Shown here piece by piece: positions 47,445-57,229 of a stretch of DNA of 64,000 nucleotides (position 1 is the stretch's first letter; every line of letters begins with the position of its first letter). The position numbers were made by a program, and so were the translations under genes. Origin of the DNA: Streptomyces sp. DHE7-1 (lineage in GTDB: Bacteria; Actinomycetota; Actinomycetes; Streptomycetales; Streptomycetaceae); contig JACJDG010000003.1 in NCBI GenBank assembly GCA_016432725.1, forward strand, positions 496,001-560,000. The letters are read 5' to 3'. The notes beneath the pieces were generated by a model. It was given only the letters and a program-made list of their open reading frames with translations. It ran no database searches and was not told where the DNA came from.

Positions 47445-49035
47445 TCAGTCGGTGGGGAGCAGGACGCCCGGGTTCAGGAGTCCGTCCGGGTCCAGGCGGT
47501 CTTTGACGGCGCGCAGCGCGGCGACGCCGAGGGCGCCCGCCTCCCGGACGTACCAGTCGCGGTGGTCGGTGCCCACGCCGTGGTGGTGGCTGATGGTGCC
47601 GCCGGCGGCGAGGACGGCGTCGTTGGCGGCGCGCTTGGCGGGTGCCCAGTGCGCGACCGGGTCCTCGCCCTGGGCGCTGACGACGGTGAAGTAGAGGGAG
47701 GCGCCGTTCTCGTACACGTGGGAAATGTGGCACATCACCAGGGGCGGGGTGCCGGCCCGGGTGAGGGTCTCGGTGAGGGCCGTGCGCACCGCGCCGTACA
47801 GCTCGGGGATCCGGGACCAGAACGCGGCGGTCTCCAGGGTCTCGGCGAAGGCGCCCGCGTCGAGCAGGGCGTCGCGCAGGTAGGGCGCGGAGTAGCGGCC
47901 GTGCGCCCAGCGTTCGCCCGGTTCGGTGCCGATCAGGGTGCCGCCGCAGGACCGCAGGACGGCCGCCGCCCGCTCCCGCCGGCGGGCGGTGTCCTCGGCG
48001 GTGCCCTCGTAGCCGGTGATCGCCGTGCAGCCGGCGTCGCCCCGCTGGAGCTGGGCGCCGATGGCGTCCGGCTGGGCGAGGCCGATGAGCGTCTCGGTCT
48101 CGTCGGACAGGCGCAGCACGGTGGGCCGCGGTCCGTCCTGGGCGAGCCGGCGCAGGGCCGCGGCGCCCTCCTCGAAGGAGGCGAACCGCCAGCCCTCGTA
48201 GACGCGTGTCGTGGGCAGCGGCCGGATCCGTACGAGGACGGAGGTGATGACGCCGAAGGCGCCCTCCGAGCCGAGGACGAGCTGACGCAGATCGGGTCCC
48301 GCGGCGGAGCGCGGGGCGCGGCCGGTCTCGATGGTGCCCTCGGGGGTGGCGAGGGTCAGCCCGAGCACCATGTCGTCGAAGCGGCCATAGCCGGCGGAGG
48401 CCTGTCCGCTGGAGCGTGCCGCGGCGAAGCCTCCGATGGTGGCCCACTCGTAGGACTGCGGGAAGTGGCCGAGGGTGAAGCCCTGTTCGGCGAGCAGTGC
48501 CTCGGCCTCGGGGCGCGCAGGCCGGGCTGGAGCACGGCGGTGCGGGAGACCGGGTCGAGGTCGAGCAGGCCGTTCATGCGGCGCAGGTCCAGGGCGACGA
48601 AGGCGCGCCGTTCGGGGGCGAGTCCGCCCACGACCGAGGTGCCGCCACCGAACGGGACGACGGCCAGAGCGTGCTCGGCGCAGGCCCGGAGCACGGCGAG
48701 GACCTCGTCGTGGGAGGCGGGCAGGACCACTGCCTGCGGGACGTCGGTGACGTCGCCGGTGCGCAGCCGGAGCAGGTCGGGGGTGGACTTGCCGCGGGTG
48801 TGCCGGACGCGGCTCTCGTCGTCCGTGAGGACGTGCTCCGCGCCGCCGGCGGCCCGGGCGAGCGCCTCGAGCGCGGCGGGGCCGGCCGTGGGGCGGGCAG
48901 CCGGATGTCCTCGAGCGCGAGTGCCGGCGCGGTGCGCGGTGTGACCCCGAGCAGGTCGCGGAGGAGTCCGGTCACCGCGCCGGGCAGGGGTGCGGCCTTC
49001 GCCGGGTCGCCCCAGCCGTTCCACAGCATGTCCAT
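47445..49035 (-). CDS. Alkyldihydroxyacetone-phosphate synthase-like FAD oxidase (two frame breaks)
   Basis: FAD-binding type-4 (VAO family) protein of about 530 residues. Its closest recognisable pattern is alkylglycerone-phosphate synthase, which swaps the acyl chain of acyl-DHAP for an alkyl ether. FAD-domain motifs include VVPFGGGTSVVGGL, GHFPQSYEWATIGGFAAARS and LVLGSEGAFGVITSV; GTISHHHGVGTDHRDWYVRE matches the catalytic His region of AGPS. The frame breaks in G4 runs at 48890-48893 and 48510-48513. The likely start is ATG 49035 (MDMLWNGWGDP). It is divergent from tetR-glpD and followed by a lipid kinase, a lipid-metabolism context. Confidence 0.84.
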
Positions 49036-49118
49036 CGAAGGGTCGTCCTCACAGGTCGGTGTGCTCGGTTCGCGCGGCGGCGGCTCCGCCCGGCCCCGGG
49101 GGCGTTACACTGTGACAC

Positions 49119-49718
49119 ATGACGCCTATTCGTCACAACGGTTCGGACAGCGATCCCGTGCTCGACGCGGTGCGCGACTGTGTGCTGGCCGTCGGCGTGC
49201 GCCGCACGACCCTGGCCGACGTGGCCCGCCGCGCCGGCGTCTCCCGGATGACGCTGTACCGGCGCTGGCCCGATCTGCGCACCCTGGTCGGCGACCTGAT
49301 GACCCGTGAGTGGATCGACGTGGCCACCCGGGCGATACCGGAGCCCGCTCCGGACACCGTGACCCGCGCCCGGATCGTGGACGGGCTGGTGGCGGGGGTG
49401 GAGGCGTTCCGCGCGCACCCGCTCTTCCGGAAGATCGTCGACGTCGATCCCGAACTGCTGCTCCCCTACGTCCTGGACCGGCGCGGCACCAGCCAGGAGG
49501 CGCTGCTGGCACTGCTGGCCGAGGCGCTGCGCGAGGGCCACGCGGACGGGTCGGTGCGCACCGCCCACACCGAGCGGCAGGCACGCGCCCTGCTGCTGGT
49601 GGTGCAGTCCTTCGCCCTGTCCCTGCGCACGATGACCGACGAGGACGACCCCGACCTCGACTCCGCCGCCCTGCTCGGTGAGCTGCGCGCCCTTCTGGAG
49701 AGGACCCTGACGCCATGA
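49119..49718 (+). CDS. TetR family regulator
   Basis: A 199-residue TetR protein with the N-terminal helix-turn-helix TTLADVARRAGVSRMTLYRR and an all-helical effector domain. Its TGA overlaps the glpD ATG (ATGA), so it is co-translated with glpD. It is also divergent from the AGPS-like gene with an 83-base spacer containing GTTACACTGTGACAC, a possible operator. It probably regulates both sides in response to a lipid-related ligand. Confidence 0.9.
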   Translation: MTPIRHNGSDSDPVLDAVRDCVLAVGVRRTTLADVARRAGVSRMTLYRRWPDLRTLVGDLMTREWIDVATRAIPEPAPDTVTRARIVDGLVAGVEAFRAHPLFRKIVDVDPELLLPYVLDRRGTSQEALLALLAEALREGHADGSVRTAHTERQARALLLVVQSFALSLRTMTDEDDPDLDSAALLGELRALLERTLTP

Positions 49719-51297
49719 GCCACCCCGAGGCCGTACCCGGCTCGTCCCTCAGTGCGGGCCGGCGCACCCGCGAACTCGCCGAGGCGGCGGACGGCCGGGT
49801 CTGCGACGTCCTGGTCGTCGGGCTCGGCGCCACCGGTGCCGGAGCGGCCCTGGACGCGGCCGCCCGCGGACTGGACGTCGTCGCGGTCGACGCCCACGAC
49901 CTGGCGTTCGGCACCTCGCGCTGGAGCTCGAAGCTGATCCACGGCGGACTGCGCTATCTCGCCTCCGCGCAGTTCGACGTCGCGCACGAGAGCGCCGTCG
50001 AGCGCGGCGTGCTGATGACCCGCACCGCCCCGCACCTCGTGTCCGCCCAGCCGTTCGTGCTGCCGCTGACCCCGCTGGTCTCGCGGGCCCAGGCCTCGCT
50101 GGCCTGGGCCGGGTTCCGGGCCGGTGACATGCTGCGGCTGGCCGCGCGGACGCCCCGGCGGGCGCTGCCCGCGCCGCGCCGGCTGTCGGCGACGGAGGCC
50201 CGGCACCTGGCGCCCGCGGTGCGCGCCGACGGACTGCGCGGCGGGCTGCTGTCCTGGGACGGCCGGGTGACCGACGACGCCCGGCTGGTGACCGCCCTGG
50301 CCCGCACCGCCGCCGCCCACGGCGCCCGGGTGCTGACCCGGGTGCGGGTGCTGGAGCTGACCGGCACCGGCGCCCGCGTCCGGGACGAACTGACCGGCGA
50401 GGAGGGCGAGATCCGCGCCCGCGCGGTGGTCAACGCCACCGGCGTGTGGGCGGGCGAGCTGGTCGACGGCATCCGGATCCGCCCCTCCCGCGGCACCCAC
50501 CTGGTCCTTCGCTCGGAGCGGCTCGGCACGCTGCCGGCCGGACTGCACATCCCGATCCCCGGCGAGACCAACCGCTTCGTGCTGGTCCTGCCGCAGGGCG
50601 ACGGCCGGGTCTACGTGGGCCTCACCGACGAGCCGGTCGACGGTCCGCTGCCGGACGTGCCGGAGGTTCCCGAGACCGACATCGGCTTCCTGCTGGACGT
50701 GCTCGGGTCCGTTCTGGACGTGCCCGTGCGCCGGGACGAGGTCGTCGGGGCCTTCGCCGGGCTGCGCCCGCTGCTGGACACGGACGCGTCCCGGGGCGCG
50801 GGTGACGCACCGGCCCGGACCTCCGACATCTCCCGCCGGCACGCGGTGCTGACCTCGGCGGACGGGGTGACCACCGTCGTCGGCGGCAAGCTGACCACCT
50901 ACCGGCGGATGGCGCAGGACGCGGTGGACGCCGCCCTGGAGGCCCGCGGCCTGCCCGCCCGGCCCTCCCCACCATGGATCTCCCGCTGGTCGGTGCCGCC
51001 CCGGCCGGAACGCTGCGGGCCCTGCCCGCGCCGCGCCGCCTGGTCCGCCGGCACGGCACCGAGGCGCCGGCCGTGCAGGCCCTGACCGAGCGCGACCCGG
51101 CGCTGGCCGAGGCGGTCCTGCCGGGCCAGCCGGTCACCCGGGCCGAGCTGGTGTGGGCCGCCCTGCACGAGGGCGCCCTGGAGGCGTCGGACCTGCTGGA
51201 CCGCTGCACCCGGATCGGTCTGGTCCCCGAGGACCGCGCCGAGGCGCTCACCACCGCCCGGGACGCCCTGGAACGGGCGGCCGCGGTACTTCGCTGA
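49715..51297 (+). CDS. glpD: Glycerol-3-phosphate dehydrogenase, FAD-dependent (one frame break)
   Basis: Oxidises glycerol-3-phosphate to dihydroxyacetone phosphate at the membrane, passing electrons to quinone. Motifs are VLVVGLGATGAGAALDAAAR (FAD), RWSSKLIHGGLRYLASAQFD and TVVGGKLTTYRRMAQDAVD, with the C-terminal helical domain ending DALERAAAVLR. The frame breaks in the C4 run at 50967-50970; restoring one base joins LPARP to the DLPLVGAAPAG region and gives 527 residues. No glpF/glpK is adjacent. Coupling to TetR and proximity to an AGPS-like enzyme point to lipid metabolism. Confidence 0.92.
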
Positions 51298-51328
51298 GCC
51301 CTGGGCGGGCCGGGCGGTCCGGGCCGGG

Positions 51329-51372
51329 CCGGTGACGGACCCGGGCGGGACCGGTGACGGACCCGGGCGGGA
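51329..51372. repeat. Two 22-bp tandem repeat units
   Basis: CCGGTGACGGACCCGGGCGGGA-type units at 51329-51350 and 51351-51372 are identical and head to tail, between the convergent glpD and esterase genes. They may fold into overlapping hairpins and act as a terminator, or be simple slippage. Confidence 0.6.
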
Positions 51373-51383
51373 CCGCCGTGCGG

Positions 51384-52756
51384 TCAGGTCAGCGATCCCG
51401 TGTTGACCAGGTCACCGGTGGCCGGCCGGGCCACCGTGCCGCTCGCCGGGGCTCCTCGTGGTGTTCCACCCAGTCCGTCAGGGCGGTGAAGGCGGCCCGG
51501 TAGCAGGGCAGGATCGGGCGCAGCCGGTCCGGATAGGAGTCGTACAGGCTGTCGACGTGGGTGCCGCCCTCGATCCGGTAGTAGCGGTGCAGCCGGGAGC
51601 GGCCCTGCTCGGCGATCATCCGCGCGTACAGGTCGGACTGGACCCGGATGGGGATCAGCGCGTCCAGGGTGCCGTGCACGGTGATCATGGGCTTGCCTAT
51701 CCGGCCGGTGAGCGCGACCCGGCCGACCGCGTCGTGGACGGCGCGGGGCCGGGCCGCGTAGTCGTAGCCGGCGTCGGAGGGGCAGGGCGCCAGGATCTCC
51801 TCGACCGTCGAACCGGCCGAGGCGCCGGGGCAGTCGGGGTCGTAGCCGGGGTCGAACTCGGCGCGGTAGGTCTTCTGCGTCAGTCCCCAGTAGACCTTCT
51901 CGTGGTACGGCCACAGGAACTCCGAGCCGCGGGCGAACCCGGCCGCGTACATGTCCTCGTCGCCGGCCCGGCCGAGCTGACGGGCGACGGCGGTGGGCAG
52001 GAACGTGAAGAGGTTCGGGCCCTCCGGGCGCCACAGCGGCCCCTCCCAGTCCACCCCGCCGTCGTACAGCTCGGGGTGGTTCTCCAGCTGCCACCGGGTG
52101 AGGTAGCCGCTGTTGGAGATGCCGGTCATGTAGGTGCGGCGCGGGGCGTGTCCGTAGTGCTGGGCGACGACCGCCTTGGCGGCGCGGGTCAGCTGGGTGG
52201 TGCGCCGGTTCCATTCGACGACGGCGTCGCCGGGGCGCTTGCCGTCGGTGTAGAAGTCGGGCCCGCTGTTGCCCTTGTCGGTGGCGGCGAACGCGTACCC
52301 CTGCGCCAGCACCCAGTCGGAGACGAGGGTGTCCATCGCGTACTGCTTGCGGACACCGGGCGCACCGGTGACGACCAGCTTGCCGTTCCAGTCCTCGGGC
52401 AGCCGGATCACGAACTGGGCGTCGTGGTTCCAGCCGTGCAGGGTGTTCAGCCGCGAGGAGCCCGGGAAGTAGCCGTCGATCTGCACGCCGGGCACGCCGG
52501 TGGGATTGCGGGTGCCCTTGGCGGCGAGTCCGGCCCAGTCGGCGGTGTCGGTGTACGCCGTGCCGGCGAGGGCGCTGGTCGTCAGGTCGTCGTGGCGGGA
52601 GATCTGCTGCAGTTCGGCGCCCGGAACCGTGATCCGGCGCCGGCCGCCGCCCCGGCCGGGCGATCCGTCGTCGGCCCGGGCCGAGACCGCGGGGGTGACG
52701 GACGCCGCCGCGAGCAGGGCGGCGGACAGGAGGGTGCTTCGACGGCTGGGGTGCAT
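51384..52756 (-). CDS. Secreted alpha/beta hydrolase, tannase / hydroxybutyrate-oligomer-hydrolase-like (one frame break)
   Basis: Exported esterase of about 457 residues. The signal peptide is RRSTLLSAALLAAASVTPAV..., with twin Arg at SRRSTLL. The nucleophile elbow is TYMTGISNSGYLTRWQLENH, followed by GGVDWEGPLWRPEGPNLFTF. The probable Asp/His are in ITVHGTLDALIPIRVQ and YRIEGGTHVDSLY. The large insertions match the tannase/feruloyl-esterase and 3HB-oligomer hydrolase type; the substrate is not certain. The frame breaks in the G4 run at 51448-51451 close to the end; restoring one base gives a tail ending VNTGSLT. The ATG has GGAAGG. Confidence 0.8.
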
Positions 52757-53265
52757 GGTGCGGCCTTCCGGGTCCGGTGGTGCGGGACGGAGGGAGCTGG
52801 AGCGTGCCGTGCACATGCTTGGCCTCCCGCGCCCGCCCGGCCATGGTCGAGAACCACACATCGAAACTGTCAGTGATGGCATGAGCGCACATGCCGAGGC
52901 GGTGCGGCGTTCCCGGCCGCCGAAGGGCGCTCCCGGCGTTCCCGGCGTGCGGGCCGTCGGCGGCTGCGGCACGCTACAGAAAGGTTCGGCGAAGGGACGC
53001 AGCGTGGCCGACGGCGGCAGACCGCCCCGGCCGTCCGGGCGAGGCAGCGCGGACGGCGCCGGGCGAGCACACGAGCCGGCCCCGCGACCGGGCGGAGGGT
53101 TCCGGACGCCACGGCCGCCCCGGGTGGTCGTACGGCGGACACCGCGTCCGCACCGCGACGGCCCCTCCCCCGGATACTCCGGCGTGGAGCACGGGACCTG
53201 CTGACGCGCGGCCGCTCACCGGCGGACCGGCACTTCGCAATCGGGACAGTCAGGAGTGATGCGAC
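52757..53265. other. 509-base region without a supported gene
   Basis: This lies upstream of the secreted esterase (leftward) and of a P450 gene (rightward). An open frame from ATG 52881 to 53204 has no ribosome binding site, an Arg/Pro/Gly-rich product and no recognisable family, so I do not call it. Promoters for both flanking genes must lie here. I see no clear operator. Confidence 0.5.
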
Positions 53266-54492
53266 ATGAGCTTCGACACCGAGCACGCGGCACCTGCCCC
53301 ACAGGTGCGGCACTGGCCCGTCGACGACCTGCCCGCCCTGGAGCCCGACCCGTTCCTGGACGAGGTGCTCCGCGACGAACCGGTCACCCGTATCACCCTG
53401 CCGTACGGCTCCGGCGACGCCTGGCTGGTCACCCGGTACGAGGACGTCCGCCTCGTGACCTCCGACCCGCGCTTCTCCCGGGCGGAGCTCGTCGGGCGCC
53501 CGGTGACCAGCATGGCGCCGCAGGCCGTGGCGTCACAGACGGCGGGACTGCAGTACATCGACCCGCCGCGGCACACCCGGCTGCGCCGGGTCGTGGCCCG
53601 GGCGTTCACCGCCAGGGGCATGGACCGGCTGCGTCCGCTGGCCGAGCGCACCGCGGACCGGATGCTCGACGGCATGGAGCAGGCCGGACCGCCGGCCGAC
53701 CTGATGGAACACCTGCACACCCCGTTCCCGATCGCCGTCGTGTGCTTCTTCCTCGGCGCGGACGAGGACGACTGGCGGGACTGGGCCGGGAACTCCGAGG
53801 CGCTGCTCTCCAAGGACCCGGACGGCGGCGACCGCAACCGGGCGGCGCGCGAGACGACCCGCGGCCGGGTCGTGGACCTGCTCGCGCGCCGTCGTGAGGA
53901 GCCCCGGGAGGACCTGGCCAGTGTGCTGGCCCAGGCCGTCGCCGCGGGCGAGATCAGCGACGACGAGGCGGTCTCCCTCGCCATGGCCGTCTACGTCAGC
54001 GGCGGCCACGCGGTCCGCAACAACAGCGGCTCCATGATGTACGCGCTGCTCACCCATCCGGCCCACCGCGACCGGCTGCGGCGCGATCCCGCGCTGGTGC
54101 CGAAGGCGGTGGAGGAGCTCTACCGGTTCGTGCCCCACCGCAACGGCGTCGGGATCCCCCGGATCGCCACCGAGGACGTGCGGGTCGGCGGCCGGCTCAT
54201 CCGCAAGGGCGACGTCGTCTACAACGCCTACGTCGCCGCCAACCGCGACCCCTCGGTCTTCCCCGACCCGGACGTCCTCGACTTCGGCCGGGACGGTGCC
54301 GGGCACCTCGCCTTCGGGCACGGCCCGCACTTCTGTCTGGCGGCCCTGATGGCCCGGATGGAGGCCGAGGTCATGATCAAGGCCGTGCTCGGCCGTTTCC
54401 CGAGGCTCCGGCTCGCCGTGGCGGCCGAGGACGTCGAGTTCCAGCGCGAGGGACTGATCCGCGGGCCGCGCGTCCTGCCGGTGACCTGGTAG
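53266..54492 (+). CDS. Cytochrome P450 with non-canonical I-helix
   Basis: A 408-residue soluble P450. The haem loop is normal (FGHGPHFCLAALMARMEAEV), as is the ExxR motif (VEELYRFVPHR). In the I-helix, where family members have A-G-x-E/D-T, this protein has VSGGHAVRNNSGSMM: the acid-alcohol pair is replaced by His-Ala and the next Thr by Val. That pair normally delivers protons for O2 activation, so substrate-assisted or unusual chemistry is likely. The ATG has AGGAG. It is convergent with an SDR. Confidence 0.92.
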   Translation: MSFDTEHAAPAPQVRHWPVDDLPALEPDPFLDEVLRDEPVTRITLPYGSGDAWLVTRYEDVRLVTSDPRFSRAELVGRPVTSMAPQAVASQTAGLQYIDPPRHTRLRRVVARAFTARGMDRLRPLAERTADRMLDGMEQAGPPADLMEHLHTPFPIAVVCFFLGADEDDWRDWAGNSEALLSKDPDGGDRNRAARETTRGRVVDLLARRREEPREDLASVLAQAVAAGEISDDEAVSLAMAVYVSGGHAVRNNSGSMMYALLTHPAHRDRLRRDPALVPKAVEELYRFVPHRNGVGIPRIATEDVRVGGRLIRKGDVVYNAYVAANRDPSVFPDPDVLDFGRDGAGHLAFGHGPHFCLAALMARMEAEVMIKAVLGRFPRLRLAVAAEDVEFQREGLIRGPRVLPVTW

Positions 54493-54503
54493 CGCGGGGC
54501 CGG

Positions 54504-55297
54504 TCAGGGCAGGATCGCGTCGACGTACCCGCCGTCCACGCGCAGCGCTCCCCCGGTGGTGGCCGAGGCCTGCTCGGAGCTGAGGTAGACGACCATGTTG
54601 GCGATCTCCTCCGGCTCGATCAGGCGCTGCAGCAGGGACTGCGGCCGGTGCTCGCGCATGAAGGCCCGCTGGGCCTCGTCCCAGGGCAGGGACCGGTCGA
54701 CGAGTTCGTACACGAAATCCTCGACCCCGCCGGTGTGGGTGGGCCCGGCGATGACGGAGTTCACCGTCACGCCGGTGCCCGCCGCCTTCTTGGCGAAGCC
54801 GCGGCTCACCGCGAGCAGCGCGGTCTTGGACATCCCGTAGTGGATCATCTCGGCAGGGATGACGACGGCGGAGTCGCTGGCGACGTACTGGATCCGCCCC
54901 AGCCGCGCTCGGTCATGCCGGGCAGGTACGCCCGGGTGAGCCGTACCGCGGCCAGGACGTTGACCTCGAAGTACCGCCGCCACTCGGCGTCGGTGATCTC
55001 CAGCGGGTCGGCGGAGCCGAAGATGCCGAGGTTGTTGACGAGGATGTCCACCCGCGGCAGCAGTCGGACCACCCGGTCGGCGCCCTCCTCGCTCGCCACG
55101 TCCGCGGCCACCGGCACCAGTTGGGCGCCGGGGACCTCCCGGGCCAGCGTGGCGACCGCGGCCGACACGCTCTCCTCGCTGCGTCCGTTGACCGCCACCC
55201 GGGCGCCGGCACGGGCGAGGCCGGCGGCGATGGCGGCACCGATGCCCTGCGTCGAACCGGTGACGAGGGCGGTGCGTCCAGTCAGATCGATGTGCAT
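54504..55297 (-). CDS. Short-chain dehydrogenase/reductase (one frame break)
   Basis: Classical SDR of about 264 residues: TALVTGSTQGIGAAIAAGLA, VDILVNNLGIFGS, the catalytic Ser/Tyr/Lys in ASDSAVVIPAEMIHYGMSK and the C-terminal TTGGALRVDGGYVD. The frame breaks in the C4 run at 54897-54900; restoring one base reads GWGRIQYVASDSAV. It is convergent with the P450 with only 11 bases between the stops. Substrate unknown. Confidence 0.9.
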
Positions 55298-55350
55298 GCG
55301 ACGACAGGTTCCCGCGCGCGGGCCGCCCTACCGGTTCCGGCCCGGCGGGC

Positions 55351-56415
55351 TCAGGCGTCGTCCAGCCGGCGTACGTCCTCCTCGTCCCACGCGCGCGTGT
55401 CGCGCGGCTCGACGTACGGTTCCGCCTCCGGCGGATTCCCGCCGGCGATGGCCCGCTGCCGTGCGGTCTCCGCGTCGAACTCCAGGCCCAGCAGGATGGC
55501 CAGATTGCTGATCCACAGCCAGACGAGGAAGACGATGACGCCGGCCATGGTCCCGTAGGTCTTGTTGTACGAGGCGAACCCGGCGACGTACAGCGCGAAC
55601 CCGGCCGACGCGATCAGCCACAGCAGCAGGGCGAGGAAGCTGCCGGGGGTGATCCACCGGAACCCCCTGACCTTGGCGTTCGGGGTCGCCCAGAACAGGA
55701 TCGCGATCATCACGACGACCAGGACGACCAGCACCGGCCACTTGGCGATCGCCCAGGCCGTCAGGGCCGCGTCCCCCATGCCGAGGGCGTCCCCGGCACG
55801 CCGGGCGATGCCGCCGGTGAACACCACGATGAGGGCGCTGAGCACGGCGAGCACCATCAGGACGACCGTCACGCCGAGGCGCACCGGGAGGATCTTCCAG
55901 ATCGGCCGCCCCTCGGGGACGTCGTAGACGGCGTTCGCCGTGCGGATGAAGGCGGCCACGTAGCCGGAGGCCGACCAGACGGCCAGCAGCACACCGACGA
56001 CGGCGAGGACCGAGCCGGTGCCCGCGCTGCCCTGCAACTGCTCCACCGCGCGCGTGAGGATGTCGCGGGCCGGGCCGGGCGCGAGGTGCTTGAGGTTGGC
56101 CAGCACCCTGTCCGTGGCGGACTTGCCCGTGATGCCCAGCAGGGAGATCAGCACCAGCAGCGCCGGGAAGAGGGACAGCACGCCGTAGTAGGTGAGCGCC
56201 GCGGCCCGGTCGGTCAGTTCGTCGTCCTTGAACTCGCGCAGCGAGCCCTTCAGGACCTGGCCCCACGCCGCCTTCGGCAGCTTCGTCGGCGCGTCGGGGG
56301 CGCGCCGCTCGACCTCCGGGCCGGGCCCGGCGTGCTCCGGTGACGGCGGCTCGGGCTCCCTCGCCCCGTCGCCGTCGTGATGGTCCTTGTGCCCTGGAAG
56401 ATGCAGTCGCGCCAT
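55351..56415 (-). CDS. YihY/BrkB (UPF0761) family membrane protein
   Basis: A 354-residue intact protein with a charged N-terminus, then the amphipathic LREFKDDELTDRAAALTYYG and six transmembrane helices (LTYYGVLSLFPALLVLISLL; VLAVVGVLLAVWSASGYV; GVIVFLVWLWISNLAILLGL). Family members were once called ribonuclease BN, which is now known to be wrong; function is undefined. It is the intact relative of the remnant at 1709-1960. It is followed downstream by the SDR gene and lies 61 bases downstream of the ECF sigma gene. Confidence 0.9.
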   Translation of the reverse strand: MARLHLPGHKDHHDGDGAREPEPPSPEHAGPGPEVERRAPDAPTKLPKAAWGQVLKGSLREFKDDELTDRAAALTYYGVLSLFPALLVLISLLGITGKSATDRVLANLKHLAPGPARDILTRAVEQLQGSAGTGSVLAVVGVLLAVWSASGYVAAFIRTANAVYDVPEGRPIWKILPVRLGVTVVLMVLAVLSALIVVFTGGIARRAGDALGMGDAALTAWAIAKWPVLVVLVVVMIAILFWATPNAKVRGFRWITPGSFLALLLWLIASAGFALYVAGFASYNKTYGTMAGVIVFLVWLWISNLAILLGLEFDAETARQRAIAGGNPPEAEPYVEPRDTRAWDEEDVRRLDDA

Positions 56416-56476
56416 GTCCCCGGGTACCCCCGGAGGCGCGGATACGCAGCCGGGGCAGGACACGGGCGGTTCTGCG

Positions 56477-57064
56477 TCAGGCGGCCTCGTCCAGCAGGCC
56501 GGTCAGCGTCGCCCGGGCCCGCGCCACGCGGGAGCGGACCGTGCCGACCGGGCAGCCGCCGGCGCGCGCCGCCTCCGCGTACGGCAGCCCGGCCAGCTGG
56601 GTCAGCACGAAGGCCTCGCGGCGCTCGTCCGGGAGCGCGGCCAGCAGGTCCAGCAGGGCGACGCCCTCGTCGAATCCGGGCAGACCGCGCGGCTGGGCGC
56701 GCTCCACGGCGGTCTGCCAGTCGGGGGCGTCGGACAGCCGGGGCCGGGTGGCGGCGTGCCGATGGCTGTCGATCACCGCGCGGCGCGCGATGGACAGCAG
56801 CCAGGTGCGCGCCGAGGAACGGCCCTCGAACCGGTGCAGGCTGCCGAGCGCGCGCAGGAACGTGTCCTGGGCCAGGTCGTCGACGGCCTGGGGGTCGGCG
56901 CACAGGTGGGCGACGTAGCGCCGCACGTCGCGGTGGAGCGCGCGGACGAAGTGTTCCAGCGCGCGGGGGTCGCCGGCCCGGGCCGCGAGGGCCCACGCGG
57001 TGACCGGCTCGTCGGCGGGCGCGCGATCTTCGGGAGCGGTGGACAGGAGGGCAGGAGTGATCAC
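56477..57064 (-). CDS. ECF-type RNA polymerase sigma factor
   Basis: A 195-residue ECF sigma factor. Region 2 is HRDVRRYVAHLCADPQAVDD with LAQDTFLRALGSLHRFEGRS and ARTWLLSIARRAVIDSHRH. Region 4 is LPDERREAFVLTQLAGLPYA with EAARAGGCPVGTVRSRVARA. The GTG at 57064 has GAAGGA six bases before it. No anti-sigma gene follows directly. The upstream gene encodes a Met/His-rich membrane protein transcribed in the same direction, which could be a sensor or a target. Confidence 0.9.
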   Translation of the reverse strand: MITPALLSTAPEDRAPADEPVTAWALAARAGDPRALEHFVRALHRDVRRYVAHLCADPQAVDDLAQDTFLRALGSLHRFEGRSSARTWLLSIARRAVIDSHRHAATRPRLSDAPDWQTAVERAQPRGLPGFDEGVALLDLLAALPDERREAFVLTQLAGLPYAEAARAGGCPVGTVRSRVARARATLTGLLDEAA

Positions 57065-57229
57065 CTGGAGTCCTTCTCGGATCGTCCGGATCCGGGCCGC
57101 GGGCACGCTTCGGCGCCGGCGGTCCGGTGAGAGGGCCGGCCGCCGCGGCACGCGCGGGAAGTCGCGGGGCGTGCGCGGGTGGGGCCGGGGCCCGGGGCGC
57201 GCGGCGGCGGCCCGGGATTCCGGCTGCCG

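Noticed and set aside
52881..53204. A 107-codon frame in the esterase/P450 spacer
   Set aside because: No ribosome binding site, biased composition and no recognisable family.
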